A DNA stretch of 56,387 nucleotides from PALSA-1004 sp046715035. GTDB taxonomy: Bacteria > Pseudomonadota > Gammaproteobacteria > Burkholderiales > SG8-41. The notes under the pieces are model-generated. The model had not been told where the DNA came from. It did not search any database and saw only the letters and a program-made list of their open reading frames with translations. Where the stretch lies: assembly GCA_046715035.1 (NCBI GenBank), contig JBKJZR010000179.1:1-56387 (forward strand), given 5' to 3'. Shown piece by piece: positions 19,655 through 29,193 of the stretch. How positions within the stretch are numbered: position 1 is the stretch's first letter; every line of letters starts with the position of its first letter. The translations under genes and the position numbers were made by a program.

Positions 19655-20620
19655 ATGCGTGGCAAAACCATAGGGCTGCTGGCCGCAGCAGCGGTCGCAG
19701 GTGCGGCGTGGGGCGCGGAGAGCTATCCGGCCAGACCGGTGCGCATGCTCGTCGGGTTTCCGCCTGGCGGCAGCACAGATCTGCTGGCGCGGCTGATCGG
19801 GCAAAAACTCGCGGACGATCTCGGACAGCAGGTCGTCATCGACAACCGCGCGGGCGCGGCGGGTAATCTCGCCTCCGAACTGGTAGCGAAAGCGACGCCC
19901 GACGGCTATACCCTGCTGATGGCGACCGTCAGCAGCCATGGCATCAACCCCGGCCTCTACAGGAAAGTGCCGTACGATCCGGTCAGGGACTATGCACCCG
20001 TGACCCTGATCGCGTCGTATCCACTCATACTGGCCGTCCACCCTGCCGTCCCCGCGAAGAACGTCAGAGATCTCATCGGCCTCGCCAAGGCCCGGCCGGG
20101 GCAGCTCACCTTCGGGTCGTCTGGCAACGGTTCACCGGGACACCTGAGCGGCGAGCTTTTCAAGTCGATGGCGGGAGTGGATCTCGTCCACGTGCCGTAC
20201 AAAGGCGGTGCGCCGTCGACCATCGCACTGCTGTCCGGAGAAGTCCAGATGTCGTTTGCGACGTTGCCGGCCATGATGCCGCATATCAAGTCCGGCAAGC
20301 TGCTCGGGCCCGCGGTCACCACTGGCCGGCGTTCGCCGGCGTTGCCCGAGGTGCCGACGATCGCCGAGGCGGGCCTGGCAGGATTCGACGTGAGTTCATG
20401 GGCGGGCCTGATGGCGCCTGCTGCAACACCGAGGCAGGTGGTGAATCGCCTGCATGCCGCCACGGTCAAGGCGCTGGCCAGCCCTGAAATCCGCGAGCGC
20501 CTCGCCAGCGAGGGGGCCGAGCCGGTCGGCAATACGCCCGAACAGTTCGCCGCTTTCGTGAAAACAGAGCTCGCGAAATGGGCCCGCGCGATCAAACAGG
20601 CCGGGGCGCAACTCGACTAG
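19655..20620 (+). CDS. Bug-family (TctC-type) periplasmic solute receptor 1
   Basis: Extracytoplasmic binding protein of the tripartite tricarboxylate receptor family. The product has 321 residues. A signal peptide covers about residues 1-21 (KTIGLLAAAAVAGAAWGAES). The mature part starts YPARPVRMLVGFPPGGSTD, the family's ligand-loop signature, with VIDNRAGAAGN, PDGYTLL and HVPYKGGAPS further on. It stands alone after gyrB and converges with topB, the two stops being 2 bp apart. No transporter membrane gene is adjacent, which is common for Bug proteins. The ligand is unknown. Confidence 0.93.
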   Translation: MRGKTIGLLAAAAVAGAAWGAESYPARPVRMLVGFPPGGSTDLLARLIGQKLADDLGQQVVIDNRAGAAGNLASELVAKATPDGYTLLMATVSSHGINPGLYRKVPYDPVRDYAPVTLIASYPLILAVHPAVPAKNVRDLIGLAKARPGQLTFGSSGNGSPGHLSGELFKSMAGVDLVHVPYKGGAPSTIALLSGEVQMSFATLPAMMPHIKSGKLLGPAVTTGRRSPALPEVPTIAEAGLAGFDVSSWAGLMAPAATPRQVVNRLHAATVKALASPEIRERLASEGAEPVGNTPEQFAAFVKTELAKWARAIKQAGAQLD

Positions 20621-20622
20621 AT

Positions 20623-23181
20623 TTAACCTGCGACGGCTTTGCGCGTCTTGCCGGCAGCTTTGGGCCGCGTCGCTTTCGCCTCGCGCGGCGCGAATTCGAA
20701 AGTGACCTTGCCATCGGCGCCGCGGGCCAGGAACGCCGAGAACGGTCGCCCCTTTTTTGAAATGAAGCGGTGCAGCAGATCGGTCTTCCCGGTCGCCAGC
20801 AGCTTGCGCATCTGCTCGGGCTCGATCGTTCTCTGGAGGATCACCTTGCCGGAGCGAAAATCGCACGCCCGCTCTGGGCCGACCGCTTTTTCACATACAT
20901 ACGCCAGTCCATGGCTGTAGACGCGACTGCCGCATTTCGGGCACGCACCCAGCGGCTGCTGATCTGAGAAGTCGACGGGCTCAGCCCCAGCTTCGACGCT
21001 GCTCTGGCCAAAATCGAATTCGGTCTTGAAGTCAGGGCTCAGCTTGAGCAGCGCCACGAATGGCTTGCCCATGCGGCTGCGAAAACCCTGCAGCGGTCCG
21101 ACGCTGCGTTCGGTTATCAGAGTCTCGACTTCCGAGGCCTCGAGCTGGCGGCCGGCGAGGATTTTCCACAGCGAAAAATCACAAGTCTGACATTGAAATT
21201 TCTTGTAATTTTCCTTTACGACGCCGGCGCATTTTGGGCAAGGCGTAGCGAGAGTCGCGAAATCGCCGGGCACCGTATCGCTCTCATGCCCGCGCGCGCG
21301 TTCGACGATGTCGCGCGTCATATCGGTGATCTGCTGCATGAATGCATCGCGCTTGAGCTTGCCGTGTTCCATCTGCGATAGTTTGTACTCCCACTCGCCG
21401 GTCAGCTCGGGAGAACGCAACTCGTCGATTTTCAGCCCCCGCAGCAGCGTAATCAGCTGATCGGCTTTCGCGGTCGGCTGCAGTTCGCGCCCGTTGCGGT
21501 GAACGTAGCGCTCGTAGATCAGGCCCTCGATGATCGAGGCGCGTGTGGCAGGCGTGCCGAGGCCTTTGGCGCGCATCGCATCACGCAGCTCCTCGTCTTC
21601 GATGAGCTTGCCGGCGCCTTCCATCGCAGACAGCAAGGTGGCCTCCGAGAAGCGGGCCGGCGGCTTGGTCTGCAATGCGGCGACGACCACTTCGATGGCG
21701 CGAGGCGTCTCGGTGGCGACGTCGACCGGCAGGAGCGCCGGCGTGTCGTCCGTCTCCGCTTCCTTGCCGTAGACTTCCAGCCACCCGGCGTTCACCATAA
21801 TCTTGCCTTCGCTCTTGAAGGGCTCGCCTTCCACGCGAGTTACGCGCGTCGTGATCTGGAATTCGGCTGCCGGAAAAAACACCGCGAGGAAGCGCTTGGT
21901 GACCAAGTCGTAAACCTTGCCTTCGGCTTCGCTCAGGTGCTTGGGAGCGAGCGAGGTCGGAATGATGGCGAAGTGATCCGAAACCTTGGCGTTATTGAAA
22001 ATGCGCTTGTTCGGACGCACCCATTTATTGCCGAGGATTTTTTTGACTAACGGCTGGTACGGTTTGTCGAGCGCCTGCATCGCGGCGGCAACCGTTGGCA
22101 GGTAATCCTCGGGCAGCGCACGCGAGTCGGTGCGCGGATAAGTCAGCGCCTTGTGTTTCTCATAAAGCGCTTGCGCGATCGACAGCGTCGTCTTCGCCGA
22201 GAACCCGAAACGGCCGTTGGCCTCGCGCTGCAGGCTCGTGAGGTCATAGAGCAGCGGCGAGAGCTGCGTCGACGGCTTGCTCTCCTCCTCGACGGTGCCG
22301 TTTTTTCCCTGGCACCGGGCGCGGATCGCTTCGGCACGCGCTTGTTCCCAAAGGCGCTCGGGCCGAAGATCGCCGTCATCGGCTTTCTTGTCCTTGCTGA
22401 AGTTCTCGTCGAACCAGCGGCCGGCGTATTCCCCGGCCTTGCAGCTGAAGGTGGCTTGCACCTCGAAATAATCGCGCGCCACGAACTTCTTTATCTTTTC
22501 CTCGCGTTCGACCAGGATCGTCAGCGTTGGCGTCTGCACGCGGCCGACGGTCGTCAGATGGAAGCCGCCGGACTTGGAATTGAACGCGGTCATTGCGCGC
22601 GTCCCGTTGATGCCGACGAGCCAGTCCGACTCCGAGCGGCATACCGCGGCATCGGCCAGCGGCAGCATCTCCTTGTCGCTGCGCAGCTGCGCGAAGCCGT
22701 CGCGGATCGCGGTCGGCGTCATCGACTGCAGCCACAGGCGCTGGCTGGGCTTGTGGGTCTTCGTATGGCGCACGATGTAGCGGAATATCAGCTCGCCTTC
22801 CCGCCCTGCATCGCACGCGTTGATCAGCGCCACGACGTCCTTACGCTTGATCAACCGGCTGAGCAGCTTCAACCTGTCGTCGGATTTCTCGATTGGACGC
22901 AGGTCGAAATGCGGAGGAATCACGGGCAGATGCGCGAATGACCACTTGCCCCGCTTGACCTCGAACTCTTCCGGGACGATGAGCTCGAGCAGATGGCCCA
23001 CCGCCGAGGACAGAACGTATTCGTCGCTTTCGAAATAGTCGCCGTGGCGCGTGAAGCCGCCGAGCGCACGCGAGATGTCGTTCGCTACGGAAGGTTTCTC
23101 CGCAATGATCAATTTTTTGCCGGCGGGCGCGGGCTTGCTGACCGCTGGAGCTTTTTTGGCGGGTGTGGGTTTTTTGGCCAT
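20623..23181 (-). CDS. topB: DNA topoisomerase III
   Basis: Type IA topoisomerase that decatenates and relaxes DNA by single-strand passage. The product has 852 residues. A Lys/Pro/Ala-rich tail of about 20 residues precedes the TOPRIM domain (KKLIIAEKPSVANDI), with the acidic motif DAGREGE at about 124-130. The catalytic tyrosine is Y348 in ALTYPRTDSR. The C-terminus holds two zinc-ribbon-like modules (CPKCAGVV...CQTC near 640 and CPKCGSRVY...C near 750) and ends in a basic Ala/Lys-rich tail. The smg gene often found between topB and dprA is absent. Confidence 0.95.
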   Translation of the reverse strand: MAKKPTPAKKAPAVSKPAPAGKKLIIAEKPSVANDISRALGGFTRHGDYFESDEYVLSSAVGHLLELIVPEEFEVKRGKWSFAHLPVIPPHFDLRPIEKSDDRLKLLSRLIKRKDVVALINACDAGREGELIFRYIVRHTKTHKPSQRLWLQSMTPTAIRDGFAQLRSDKEMLPLADAAVCRSESDWLVGINGTRAMTAFNSKSGGFHLTTVGRVQTPTLTILVEREEKIKKFVARDYFEVQATFSCKAGEYAGRWFDENFSKDKKADDGDLRPERLWEQARAEAIRARCQGKNGTVEEESKPSTQLSPLLYDLTSLQREANGRFGFSAKTTLSIAQALYEKHKALTYPRTDSRALPEDYLPTVAAAMQALDKPYQPLVKKILGNKWVRPNKRIFNNAKVSDHFAIIPTSLAPKHLSEAEGKVYDLVTKRFLAVFFPAAEFQITTRVTRVEGEPFKSEGKIMVNAGWLEVYGKEAETDDTPALLPVDVATETPRAIEVVVAALQTKPPARFSEATLLSAMEGAGKLIEDEELRDAMRAKGLGTPATRASIIEGLIYERYVHRNGRELQPTAKADQLITLLRGLKIDELRSPELTGEWEYKLSQMEHGKLKRDAFMQQITDMTRDIVERARGHESDTVPGDFATLATPCPKCAGVVKENYKKFQCQTCDFSLWKILAGRQLEASEVETLITERSVGPLQGFRSRMGKPFVALLKLSPDFKTEFDFGQSSVEAGAEPVDFSDQQPLGACPKCGSRVYSHGLAYVCEKAVGPERACDFRSGKVILQRTIEPEQMRKLLATGKTDLLHRFISKKGRPFSAFLARGADGKVTFEFAPREAKATRPKAAGKTRKAVAG

Positions 23182-23353
23182 CTGCTGCAGGATACGGTCA
23201 CTGCGTGGGGGGCGGATTTAAGAGAGCGCCAGATGATAAGAACAAAAATCGGGCAAAGCAAGCGCGCATTGCGCACTGTCGCGCGCGCCAGACATGACGC
23301 CGGAAACCGGGAAGCGCGTAATTATCAGGAGCTTGGGAGGCCTACGCGGGCCG

Positions 23354-24442
23354 TTAACGCACGCGCAGAAAGCTGCCCCCTGGCAGCTTTTCGACGAGCC
23401 CCTGCAGCTCGAGTTCCAGCAACAGGCCTGAAACGACGTCAGCGCTGCTGCCGGCGCGCGAGCACAGTGCGTCGAAGCTCGACGGATCGTAACCGAGGTG
23501 CTCGAGCAAGCGCGCCGCATCGGCGCCCACCTGGGGCAGGGTGACCGAAGCTGGGGCAACGGCTGCGAGGTTGAGTTCCGCGAGGATGTCGTCGGCACTG
23601 TCGACGAGCTTCGCGCCCTGTTTGATCAGCGCGTGACACCCTTTCGCGAGCGGCGAATGGATCGAACCCGGCAGCGCGAAGACATCGCGTCCCTGTTCGT
23701 TCGCCAGGCGCGCTGTGATCAGCGAGCCGCTTTCGAGGGCCGCTTCAACCACGAGGCAGCCTCGGCACAGGCCGCTGATCACGCGGTTGCGGCGCGGAAA
23801 ATTGCTGGCGAGCGGCGGTGTTCCCAAGGCGAACTCGGAGATCAACGTTCCCTGCGCAGCCAGCTCGTGGGCGAGATCGCGATTGCGTGCCGGGTAAACG
23901 ACGTCGAGACCGGTGCCGACTACTGCCACGCTGCCGCCCGCCCCGCTCAGTCCCCCACGGTGTGCCGCCGCGTCGATGCCGAGGGCGAGTCCGCTCACGA
24001 TCGTGATGCCGGCCGCGCTGAGCGCGCGTGCGAACGCTTCGGCATTGAGCTTCCCCTGCGCCGTCGCGTTGCGGCTGCCGACGATTGCCAGTGCGCGGGC
24101 GTTGAGCAAATCGCGCCGGCCTTTGACATACAGCACGGCCGGCGGATCGGGAATTTGCAGCAACAGCTGGGGATAGTCCGCATCACCGAGGGCGACGACA
24201 TGGTTGGCAGGGTCGTCGAGCCAGCGCAGCGCAACGGCCGCGTCTTGGGCATTGCCCCCGTCGGCGATTTGCGCCGCAAGGTGGGCGTCCACGCAGCGTC
24301 GCAGCGCCGCCGGCTTCGCGGCCAGTGCCTCACCCGGCGAACCAAACTCGCGCAACAGCGCGCGCATTCCGGCGTCGCCCAGGCCGGCAACCAGCGCGAG
24401 ACGCAGCCACGCTTCGCGACCGTGCCGGTCCGCAGGCGTCAT
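23354..24442 (-). CDS. dprA: DNA-processing protein DprA
   Basis: Loads RecA on incoming single-stranded DNA during natural transformation (Smf family). The product has 362 residues with an N-terminal helical domain of about 90 residues. The Rossmann-like core has ALAIVGSRNATAQGK, IVSGLALGIDAAAHRG and FPRRNRVISGLC, all family signatures. A C-terminal winged-helix domain (about residues 300-362) ends LVEKLPGGSFLRVR. Its neighbours topB and the LysM gene match betaproteobacterial order. It lies 48 bp after the LysM gene and probably shares its transcript. Confidence 0.95.
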   Translation of the reverse strand: MTPADRHGREAWLRLALVAGLGDAGMRALLREFGSPGEALAAKPAALRRCVDAHLAAQIADGGNAQDAAVALRWLDDPANHVVALGDADYPQLLLQIPDPPAVLYVKGRRDLLNARALAIVGSRNATAQGKLNAEAFARALSAAGITIVSGLALGIDAAAHRGGLSGAGGSVAVVGTGLDVVYPARNRDLAHELAAQGTLISEFALGTPPLASNFPRRNRVISGLCRGCLVVEAALESGSLITARLANEQGRDVFALPGSIHSPLAKGCHALIKQGAKLVDSADDILAELNLAAVAPASVTLPQVGADAARLLEHLGYDPSSFDALCSRAGSSADVVSGLLLELELQGLVEKLPGGSFLRVR

Positions 24443-24490
24443 GCGCAGCCGTTAAGGAGCGCGCCCCGGCACCGCGCCAGGGCACCAAAT

Positions 24491-25666
24491 TCAGGGATTA
24501 GTGACGACGTCGAGTACGGTCACCGGCCGGTCGGCGTTCAGCACGAGCGCGTAGGACGCGCGCTCGAAGACGCGAAACACCATCAGCAGGCCGTATCGTT
24601 CGTCGGGAAGCGTCGCCGAGGGCAGATTGGTCTTGTCGTCCTTGTAACGCGCACCGAACGGCCCGATACGTCCATAGATGGGGCCGTCGCGGCCCGTCAG
24701 CGGCTCGTTGTGATAACGGTGCTTCGGATTCTTCTCATCATAGAACACACCAGTGCGGCCGTACAGCGAGCTTTCGCGTAACTGATTGGTCGACGCGTTG
24801 AGGTTGCGATAGATGGCGAGCACGTTCCCGACCTCGAGTCCATCACGCGCGCCTTTGCTGAGGGCGACGATGGAATTGGGACCCACCTCGTACAGCGCAC
24901 CGTAGGCGGCAATGATGCGCGCGTCGACGGGTCGTGCCGGGGCGCGGGGAACATAGTTGACCAGCGCTACATCGCGCGGCGCGGGCAGCAACCGATCGCC
25001 GGCGGTGATTTCGATCGGCGACTTGACGATCTCTATCGTCGAGATATCGCCAAAGCGCGTGACCCTCGCGTCGCCCAGATAAATCGCTTCGTAGCCCAGC
25101 GTTTCTCTCGTAACCGGGTCGACGAGTGCCGAGCCCGGACGGAACAGCTGCCAGTAATCGCCCTGTTCCTTGGTGATGCCCTGGACATAAGCGACGTTGC
25201 CCGCCCCCAAAGCGACGCGATTCTCCTGGGTGCGCACGATGCGCGGCGCGCTGTCGAGCTGGTTCCGCGCGATCACCAGCGGCTTGCTGAGGAATGGCTC
25301 GATGTCCGCGATCGGGATCGTCGGCACCGGTTCGGGTTCAAGCGGCGTTGTCCGCGCCTGTGGGCTCAGCCTGACAGTGTCGCGTCTCTGCAGCGATAGC
25401 CGCATCTCATACGCGGTGCGGTCGAGGACGAGCACGTCCCCGGGGTAAATGCGGTGGGGATTGCGAATCTGTGTCTGGTTCATGCGCCAGAGTTCGGCCC
25501 ACCGCCACGGATCCTTCAGAAAGCGGGCGGCGATGCCCCACAGGGTGTCGCCGCGCTGCACGACGTAGCGCTCGGGGGCACCGGGGGCGAGGTCGGCCGT
25601 CGTCGCCGCAGGCGCTGCGCCCACGCAACTGCACCATAAAATCAGGGATATAATTGACTTTCGCAT
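24491..25666 (-). CDS. Exported LysM-domain protein
   Basis: Predicted cell-envelope protein of 391 residues from the ATG at 25666 (MRKSIISLILWCSCVGAAPA), which gives a clean signal peptide; an in-frame ATG four codons earlier is also possible. One LysM domain spans about residues 34-82, starting YVVQRGDTLWGIAARFLKDP and ending YPGDVLVLDR, so peptidoglycan binding is likely. The remaining 300 residues form a conserved but uncharacterised region seen in LysM proteins that sit next to dprA. It is divergent from def. Confidence 0.88.
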   Translation of the reverse strand: MRKSIISLILWCSCVGAAPAATTADLAPGAPERYVVQRGDTLWGIAARFLKDPWRWAELWRMNQTQIRNPHRIYPGDVLVLDRTAYEMRLSLQRRDTVRLSPQARTTPLEPEPVPTIPIADIEPFLSKPLVIARNQLDSAPRIVRTQENRVALGAGNVAYVQGITKEQGDYWQLFRPGSALVDPVTRETLGYEAIYLGDARVTRFGDISTIEIVKSPIEITAGDRLLPAPRDVALVNYVPRAPARPVDARIIAAYGALYEVGPNSIVALSKGARDGLEVGNVLAIYRNLNASTNQLRESSLYGRTGVFYDEKNPKHRYHNEPLTGRDGPIYGRIGPFGARYKDDKTNLPSATLPDERYGLLMVFRVFERASYALVLNADRPVTVLDVVTNP

Positions 25667-25733
25667 CGTGCCCCCCATCTTCCGTCCCGTGGCCAGATCC
25701 AGGCAGACGCCTTGCTCACGGCCGCAATAGTCA

Positions 25734-25739
25734 TAGATT
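25734..25739 (+). promoter_or_regulatory. Possible -10 element for def-fmt
   Basis: TTGCTC (25712-25717) is followed after 16 bp by TAGATT (25734-25739) in the divergent LysM/def gap. Each hexamer has two mismatches to sigma-70 consensus, so this is weak. It would give a leader of about 35 bases before the def ATG. Confidence 0.3.
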
Positions 25740-25746
25740 AGTTTAA

Positions 25747-25775
25747 ATTGTGCCCCTAGTTTATTAAATTTGCAA
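25747..25775 (-). promoter_or_regulatory. Predicted sigma-70 promoter of the LysM-dprA unit
   Basis: On the minus strand TTGCAA (25775-25770), a 17 bp spacer and CACAAT (25752-25747) face the LysM gene. The region is unusually AT-rich for this window. Two mismatches in each hexamer, but good spacing. Confidence 0.45.
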
Positions 25776-25780
25776 GAAAT

Positions 25781-26284
25781 ATGGCAATACTGCGCATTCT
25801 CCAATACCCGGATCCGCGCCTTTATACCGTCGCTGCCCCGGTCGTCGCTGTCGATGACACAATCAGGAAACTAATCAATGATATGGCCGAGACCATGTAC
25901 GCGGCGCCCGGGGTTGGCCTCGCCGCCACGCAAGTCGATGTTCACCAGCGCATCATCCTAATCGATATTTCGCCGACTCACGACCAGCGACAGGTGTTCG
26001 TGAACCCCGAGATCATCGCTCGCAGCGGTGCGGCCGACTGTGAAGAAGGCTGTCTGTCAGTGCCTGGCATATTCGAGCGGGTAACGCGTGCCGAGCGTAT
26101 CACCGTGCGAGCTCTCGCGGCCAATGGGGAGCCTTTCGAACGCGATGCCGAGGGGTTGCTCGCCGTCTGCATACAGCACGAAACCGATCATCTGGACGGC
26201 AAGGTGTTTGTCGACTATCTGTCACGCCTTAAACAGCAGCGTATTCTCGCCAAGCTCAGGAAACAACAAAGGCGGGTGATGTGA
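25781..26284 (+). CDS. def: Peptide deformylase
   Basis: Metalloenzyme that removes the N-formyl group from nascent proteins. The product has 167 residues and contains all three family motifs: GVGLAATQ at residues 44-51, EGCLSVPG with metal ligand Cys91, and QHETDHLDG with ligands His133 and His137 and catalytic Glu134. It is followed 44 bp later by fmt, which does the opposite job, formylating initiator tRNA. The pair is a standard operon. Confidence 0.97.
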   Translation: MAILRILQYPDPRLYTVAAPVVAVDDTIRKLINDMAETMYAAPGVGLAATQVDVHQRIILIDISPTHDQRQVFVNPEIIARSGAADCEEGCLSVPGIFERVTRAERITVRALAANGEPFERDAEGLLAVCIQHETDHLDGKVFVDYLSRLKQQRILAKLRKQQRRVM

Positions 26285-26328
26285 CGCGGCGTTCCCCGCC
26301 AATGACGCCGAGCGCGCGCGCCGCGTAG

Positions 26329-27243
26329 ATGAGGCTTATTTTCGCCGGAACTCCCGACTTCGCCGCCGCAGCGCTCGATGCATTGATCGCTGCCGGTCAT
26401 GACATCGGGCTGGTCCTGACGCAGCCCGATCGAGCCGCGGGTCGCGGCCTGCACCCGCGCGCCAGCGCGGTCAAGCTGCACGCCCAGGCAGCGCGCTTGC
26501 GCGTTATCCAGCCGCTCAGCCTCAAGGGTGCCGAAATTCAGCAAGCGTTGCGCCATGTTGCTGCGGAGGCGATGGTAGTTGCCGCTTACGGTCTGATTCT
26601 GCCTGCGGATATATTGTCGATCCCCGCGCGTGGCTGCCTCAACATCCACGCTTCCCTCCTGCCCCGCTGGCGCGGCGCGGCCCCCATTCAGCGCGCGCTG
26701 CTGGCAGGGGACAAGCAAACGGGTATCACCATCATGCAGATGGACGCCGGCCTCGATACGGGCGCCATTTTGTTGCAGAGCGGGTGCGCAATTGCCGCAG
26801 ACGATACGGCGCAGACGCTCCACGACCGTCTTGCCCAACTGGGCGCGGTGGCTGTTGTAAGGGCTTTGCAACAAACGACAGTGCCGCGCCTTCAGGACCC
26901 CGCGCTCGCCACGTATGCGGAAAAAATCCGCAAGGCGGAAGCGCAGATCGACTGGACGCAGCCTGCGCAGCGCATAGACCGCTGCATCCGCGCTTTCAAC
27001 CCCGCGCCCGGAGCATCGACGACGCTGCGCGGCATGCCGCTCAAGATCTGGCGCGCGCGCCCGTTGGTATCCGGCGGCCGGCCGCCGGGCAGCATTCTCG
27101 CGGCGGAGTCCGAGATCGTCATCGCCACTGGCGAGGGCGCGCTCGCCATCGCGGAATTACAGCTCGCGGGCGGCCGGCGGCTTGCGGCGCCGGCGTTCCT
27201 GGCGGGTCACACCGCTGCGCCCGGAACTGTGCTCGGAACTTGA
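26329..27243 (+). CDS. fmt: Methionyl-tRNA formyltransferase
   Basis: Transfers a formyl group from 10-formyl-THF to Met-tRNAfMet. The product has 304 residues, close to the family norm. It starts MRLIFAGTPDFAAAALDALI; the catalytic segment reads CLNIHASLLPRWRGAAPIQR near residue 105 with Asn and His, and MDAGLDTGAILL supplies the Asp. A C-terminal tRNA-binding OB-like domain spans about residues 205-304. The htpX gene sometimes found between fmt and rsmB is not present; the following 125 bp hold no gene I can support. Confidence 0.96.
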   Translation: MRLIFAGTPDFAAAALDALIAAGHDIGLVLTQPDRAAGRGLHPRASAVKLHAQAARLRVIQPLSLKGAEIQQALRHVAAEAMVVAAYGLILPADILSIPARGCLNIHASLLPRWRGAAPIQRALLAGDKQTGITIMQMDAGLDTGAILLQSGCAIAADDTAQTLHDRLAQLGAVAVVRALQQTTVPRLQDPALATYAEKIRKAEAQIDWTQPAQRIDRCIRAFNPAPGASTTLRGMPLKIWRARPLVSGGRPPGSILAAESEIVIATGEGALAIAELQLAGGRRLAAPAFLAGHTAAPGTVLGT

Positions 27244-27368
27244 CCGGGACTGCGTCGATGTGTGCTTCCTCAAGCGCTGCAATCGCCGAGCCTTCCAGCA
27301 ATCGCCGCGCCGCGCCCGCAAACGTCGCGGGCATGGGCGCGGTGGCTCGCTAAAGCTCCCCGCCGGCC

Positions 27369-28652
27369 GTGCTCGAAACGCAACGCCTCGCCAGCCTCGC
27401 GGTGGGCGCAGTGCACGAAGGTCGCAACCTGAATGCGGCACTTGCCGAGTCGTGGGGGCGCCATCCCCAACTCAGCGCGCAGCAGCGCGGCGCGATCACC
27501 GATCTCAGCCATGGTGCGTTGCGCTTCGGGCACCGGCTCGAAGCGATACTCGACCCGCTGCTGGCGAAGCCGCTGCGTGATCCGGCGCTGCGTGCGCTGC
27601 TGCTGGTCGCGTTGTATCAGCTGCTCCATACGCGCGCCGCGCCCCACGCCATCGTCGATCACGCGGTAAGCTGCGCCGCGCGGCTGGGCGCGCCTCACGC
27701 GTCAGGCCTCATCAACGCTGTGCTGCGCAATTTTCTGCGTCGTCGCGGGGCGTTCGTCGCTGCGGCCTCTCAGGAAACCGAGCCGGGCCGATATTGTCAC
27801 CCGCAATGGTGGATCGACCGCCTGCGCACGCAGTACCCGCACCACTACGGCGCGATCCTCGCAGCGGGCAACCAGCGGCCACCGTTTACGCTGCGCGTCA
27901 ACCGCCGTCGCGCTACACGTGAAGGCTACTGCGCGCTGTTGGCTGCACAAGGCATTACCGCAACGGTCGTCGGGCAGGACGCGATTACGATAACGCCTGC
28001 CATGCCGGTCGAGCGCGTGCCGGGCTTTGCAGTGGGCACAGTGTCGGTGCAGGATGCCGCTGCGCAGATCGCGGCACCGCTGCTCGACGCCCAGGATGGC
28101 ATGCTGGTCCTGGACGCCTGCGCTGCACCCGGCGGCAAGACCACGCATCTGCTCGAGATCGCCGACGTCGACCTGGTGGCGCTCGATAGCGACGCGCCGC
28201 GCTTGCAGCGCGTGCAACAGAACCTGGATCGGCTCGGATTGACGGCGCGCTTGCAGCGCGGTGATGCGCGCGATCCAACCGTGCTGGGCGACGCCAGATT
28301 CGCGCGCATTCTCGCTGACGTCCCGTGCAGCGCATCCGGCGTGGTGCGCCGCCACCCCGATATCAAGTGGCTGCGGCGCGCCCGCGACATCGCGCAGTTC
28401 TCGATGCAGCAACGGCGGATGCTTGACGCTCTGTGGCAGTTATTGGCCAGTGGTGGTAAATTGCTGTATACAACGTGTTCGGTTTTCCAGGAAGAAAACT
28501 CGCAGCAGATCGCAGAGTTTCTAGCGCGTCACTCCGACGCCAGGCGGCTGCCGTTAGGCGGGGTGATAACGTTGGACGGAATTCCAGACGGCCAGCTGCT
28601 GCCGGATAGCGAGCATGATGGCTTTTTCTACGCCCTGCTGCAAAAGCCCTAG
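27369..28652 (+). CDS. rsmB: 16S rRNA (cytosine967-C5)-methyltransferase
   Basis: SAM-dependent m5C methyltransferase (Sun). The product has 427 residues from a GTG (27369). An N-terminal NusB-like RNA-binding domain of about 140 residues (RGAITDLSHGALRFGHRLEA) precedes the catalytic domain, with SAM motif VLDACAAPGGKTTHLLE near residue 250. The two cysteines typical of RNA m5C enzymes appear in DVPCSASGVVRRHPD and LYTTCSVFQEEN. The 3' end overlaps the next gene by 38 bp. Confidence 0.95.
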   Translation: MLETQRLASLAVGAVHEGRNLNAALAESWGRHPQLSAQQRGAITDLSHGALRFGHRLEAILDPLLAKPLRDPALRALLLVALYQLLHTRAAPHAIVDHAVSCAARLGAPHASGLINAVLRNFLRRRGAFVAAASQETEPGRYCHPQWWIDRLRTQYPHHYGAILAAGNQRPPFTLRVNRRRATREGYCALLAAQGITATVVGQDAITITPAMPVERVPGFAVGTVSVQDAAAQIAAPLLDAQDGMLVLDACAAPGGKTTHLLEIADVDLVALDSDAPRLQRVQQNLDRLGLTARLQRGDARDPTVLGDARFARILADVPCSASGVVRRHPDIKWLRRARDIAQFSMQQRRMLDALWQLLASGGKLLYTTCSVFQEENSQQIAEFLARHSDARRLPLGGVITLDGIPDGQLLPDSEHDGFFYALLQKP

Positions 28653-29193
28653 CCTGTGGTCCCTGCTCGTCGCGCTGGCGCTCGCGCTCGCCTCGGCGTT
28701 GGCCGGGGCCGAAGGCATCGAAGTTCGCCGCGCCGCGCTGGTGCCAGCCGAAGAGGGCTTTTTCCTCGAGGCCGATTTCGAGATCGCGCTGACTCCCACG
28801 CTGGAGGAAGCGCTCAATAAGGGCGTGCCGCTTTATTTCCTGACCGAGTTCGAGGTCATACGTCCGCGCTGGTACTGGTTCAACGACAAAGTTTTCGGCA
28901 CCCAGCAGCAATACCGGCTTTCGTACAACGCCCTCACGCGGCAGTACCGCATCGGCGTGGGCGCGCTGTACCATAATTTCGGCGCGCTCGCGGAAGCGCT
29001 CGATTTCCTGACGCGCGTGCGGCGCCGGCAAGTCCTCGAGCACGGCGTGCTGGTCAAGGGCAACACCTATACGGCCGGCGTGCGCATGCGCCTCGACGTA
29101 TCTCAGCTGCCCAAGCCCTTTCAGCTGAACGCGGTCGCGTCGCGGGACTGGAATCTCGCCTCCGACTGGTACCGCTGGACGGTGACGCCATGA
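28615..29193 (+). CDS. Exported DUF4390 protein
   Basis: Predicted periplasmic protein of 192 residues with no known biochemical role. A signal peptide covers about residues 1-33 (PSLWSLLVALALALASALAG). The mature part resembles the DUF4390 family: ADFEIALTPTLEEALNKGVP followed by a region rich in Arg, Tyr and Trp (RPRWYWFNDKV). It sits between rsmB (38 bp overlap) and ntrY (4 bp overlap), an arrangement conserved in betaproteobacteria and suggestive of a link to NtrYX signalling or the envelope, though this is inference. Confidence 0.85.
   Translation: MMAFSTPCCKSPSLWSLLVALALALASALAGAEGIEVRRAALVPAEEGFFLEADFEIALTPTLEEALNKGVPLYFLTEFEVIRPRWYWFNDKVFGTQQQYRLSYNALTRQYRIGVGALYHNFGALAEALDFLTRVRRRQVLEHGVLVKGNTYTAGVRMRLDVSQLPKPFQLNAVASRDWNLASDWYRWTVTP

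Noticed and set aside
23182..23353. Gap between dprA and topB searched for smg (DUF494)
   Set aside because: Only 172 bp and no frame resembling Smg; the small frames there overlap dprA or topB in other frames.
27244..27368. Gap between fmt and rsmB searched for htpX or a small RNA
   Set aside because: No supported frame, hairpin with T run, or promoter seen.
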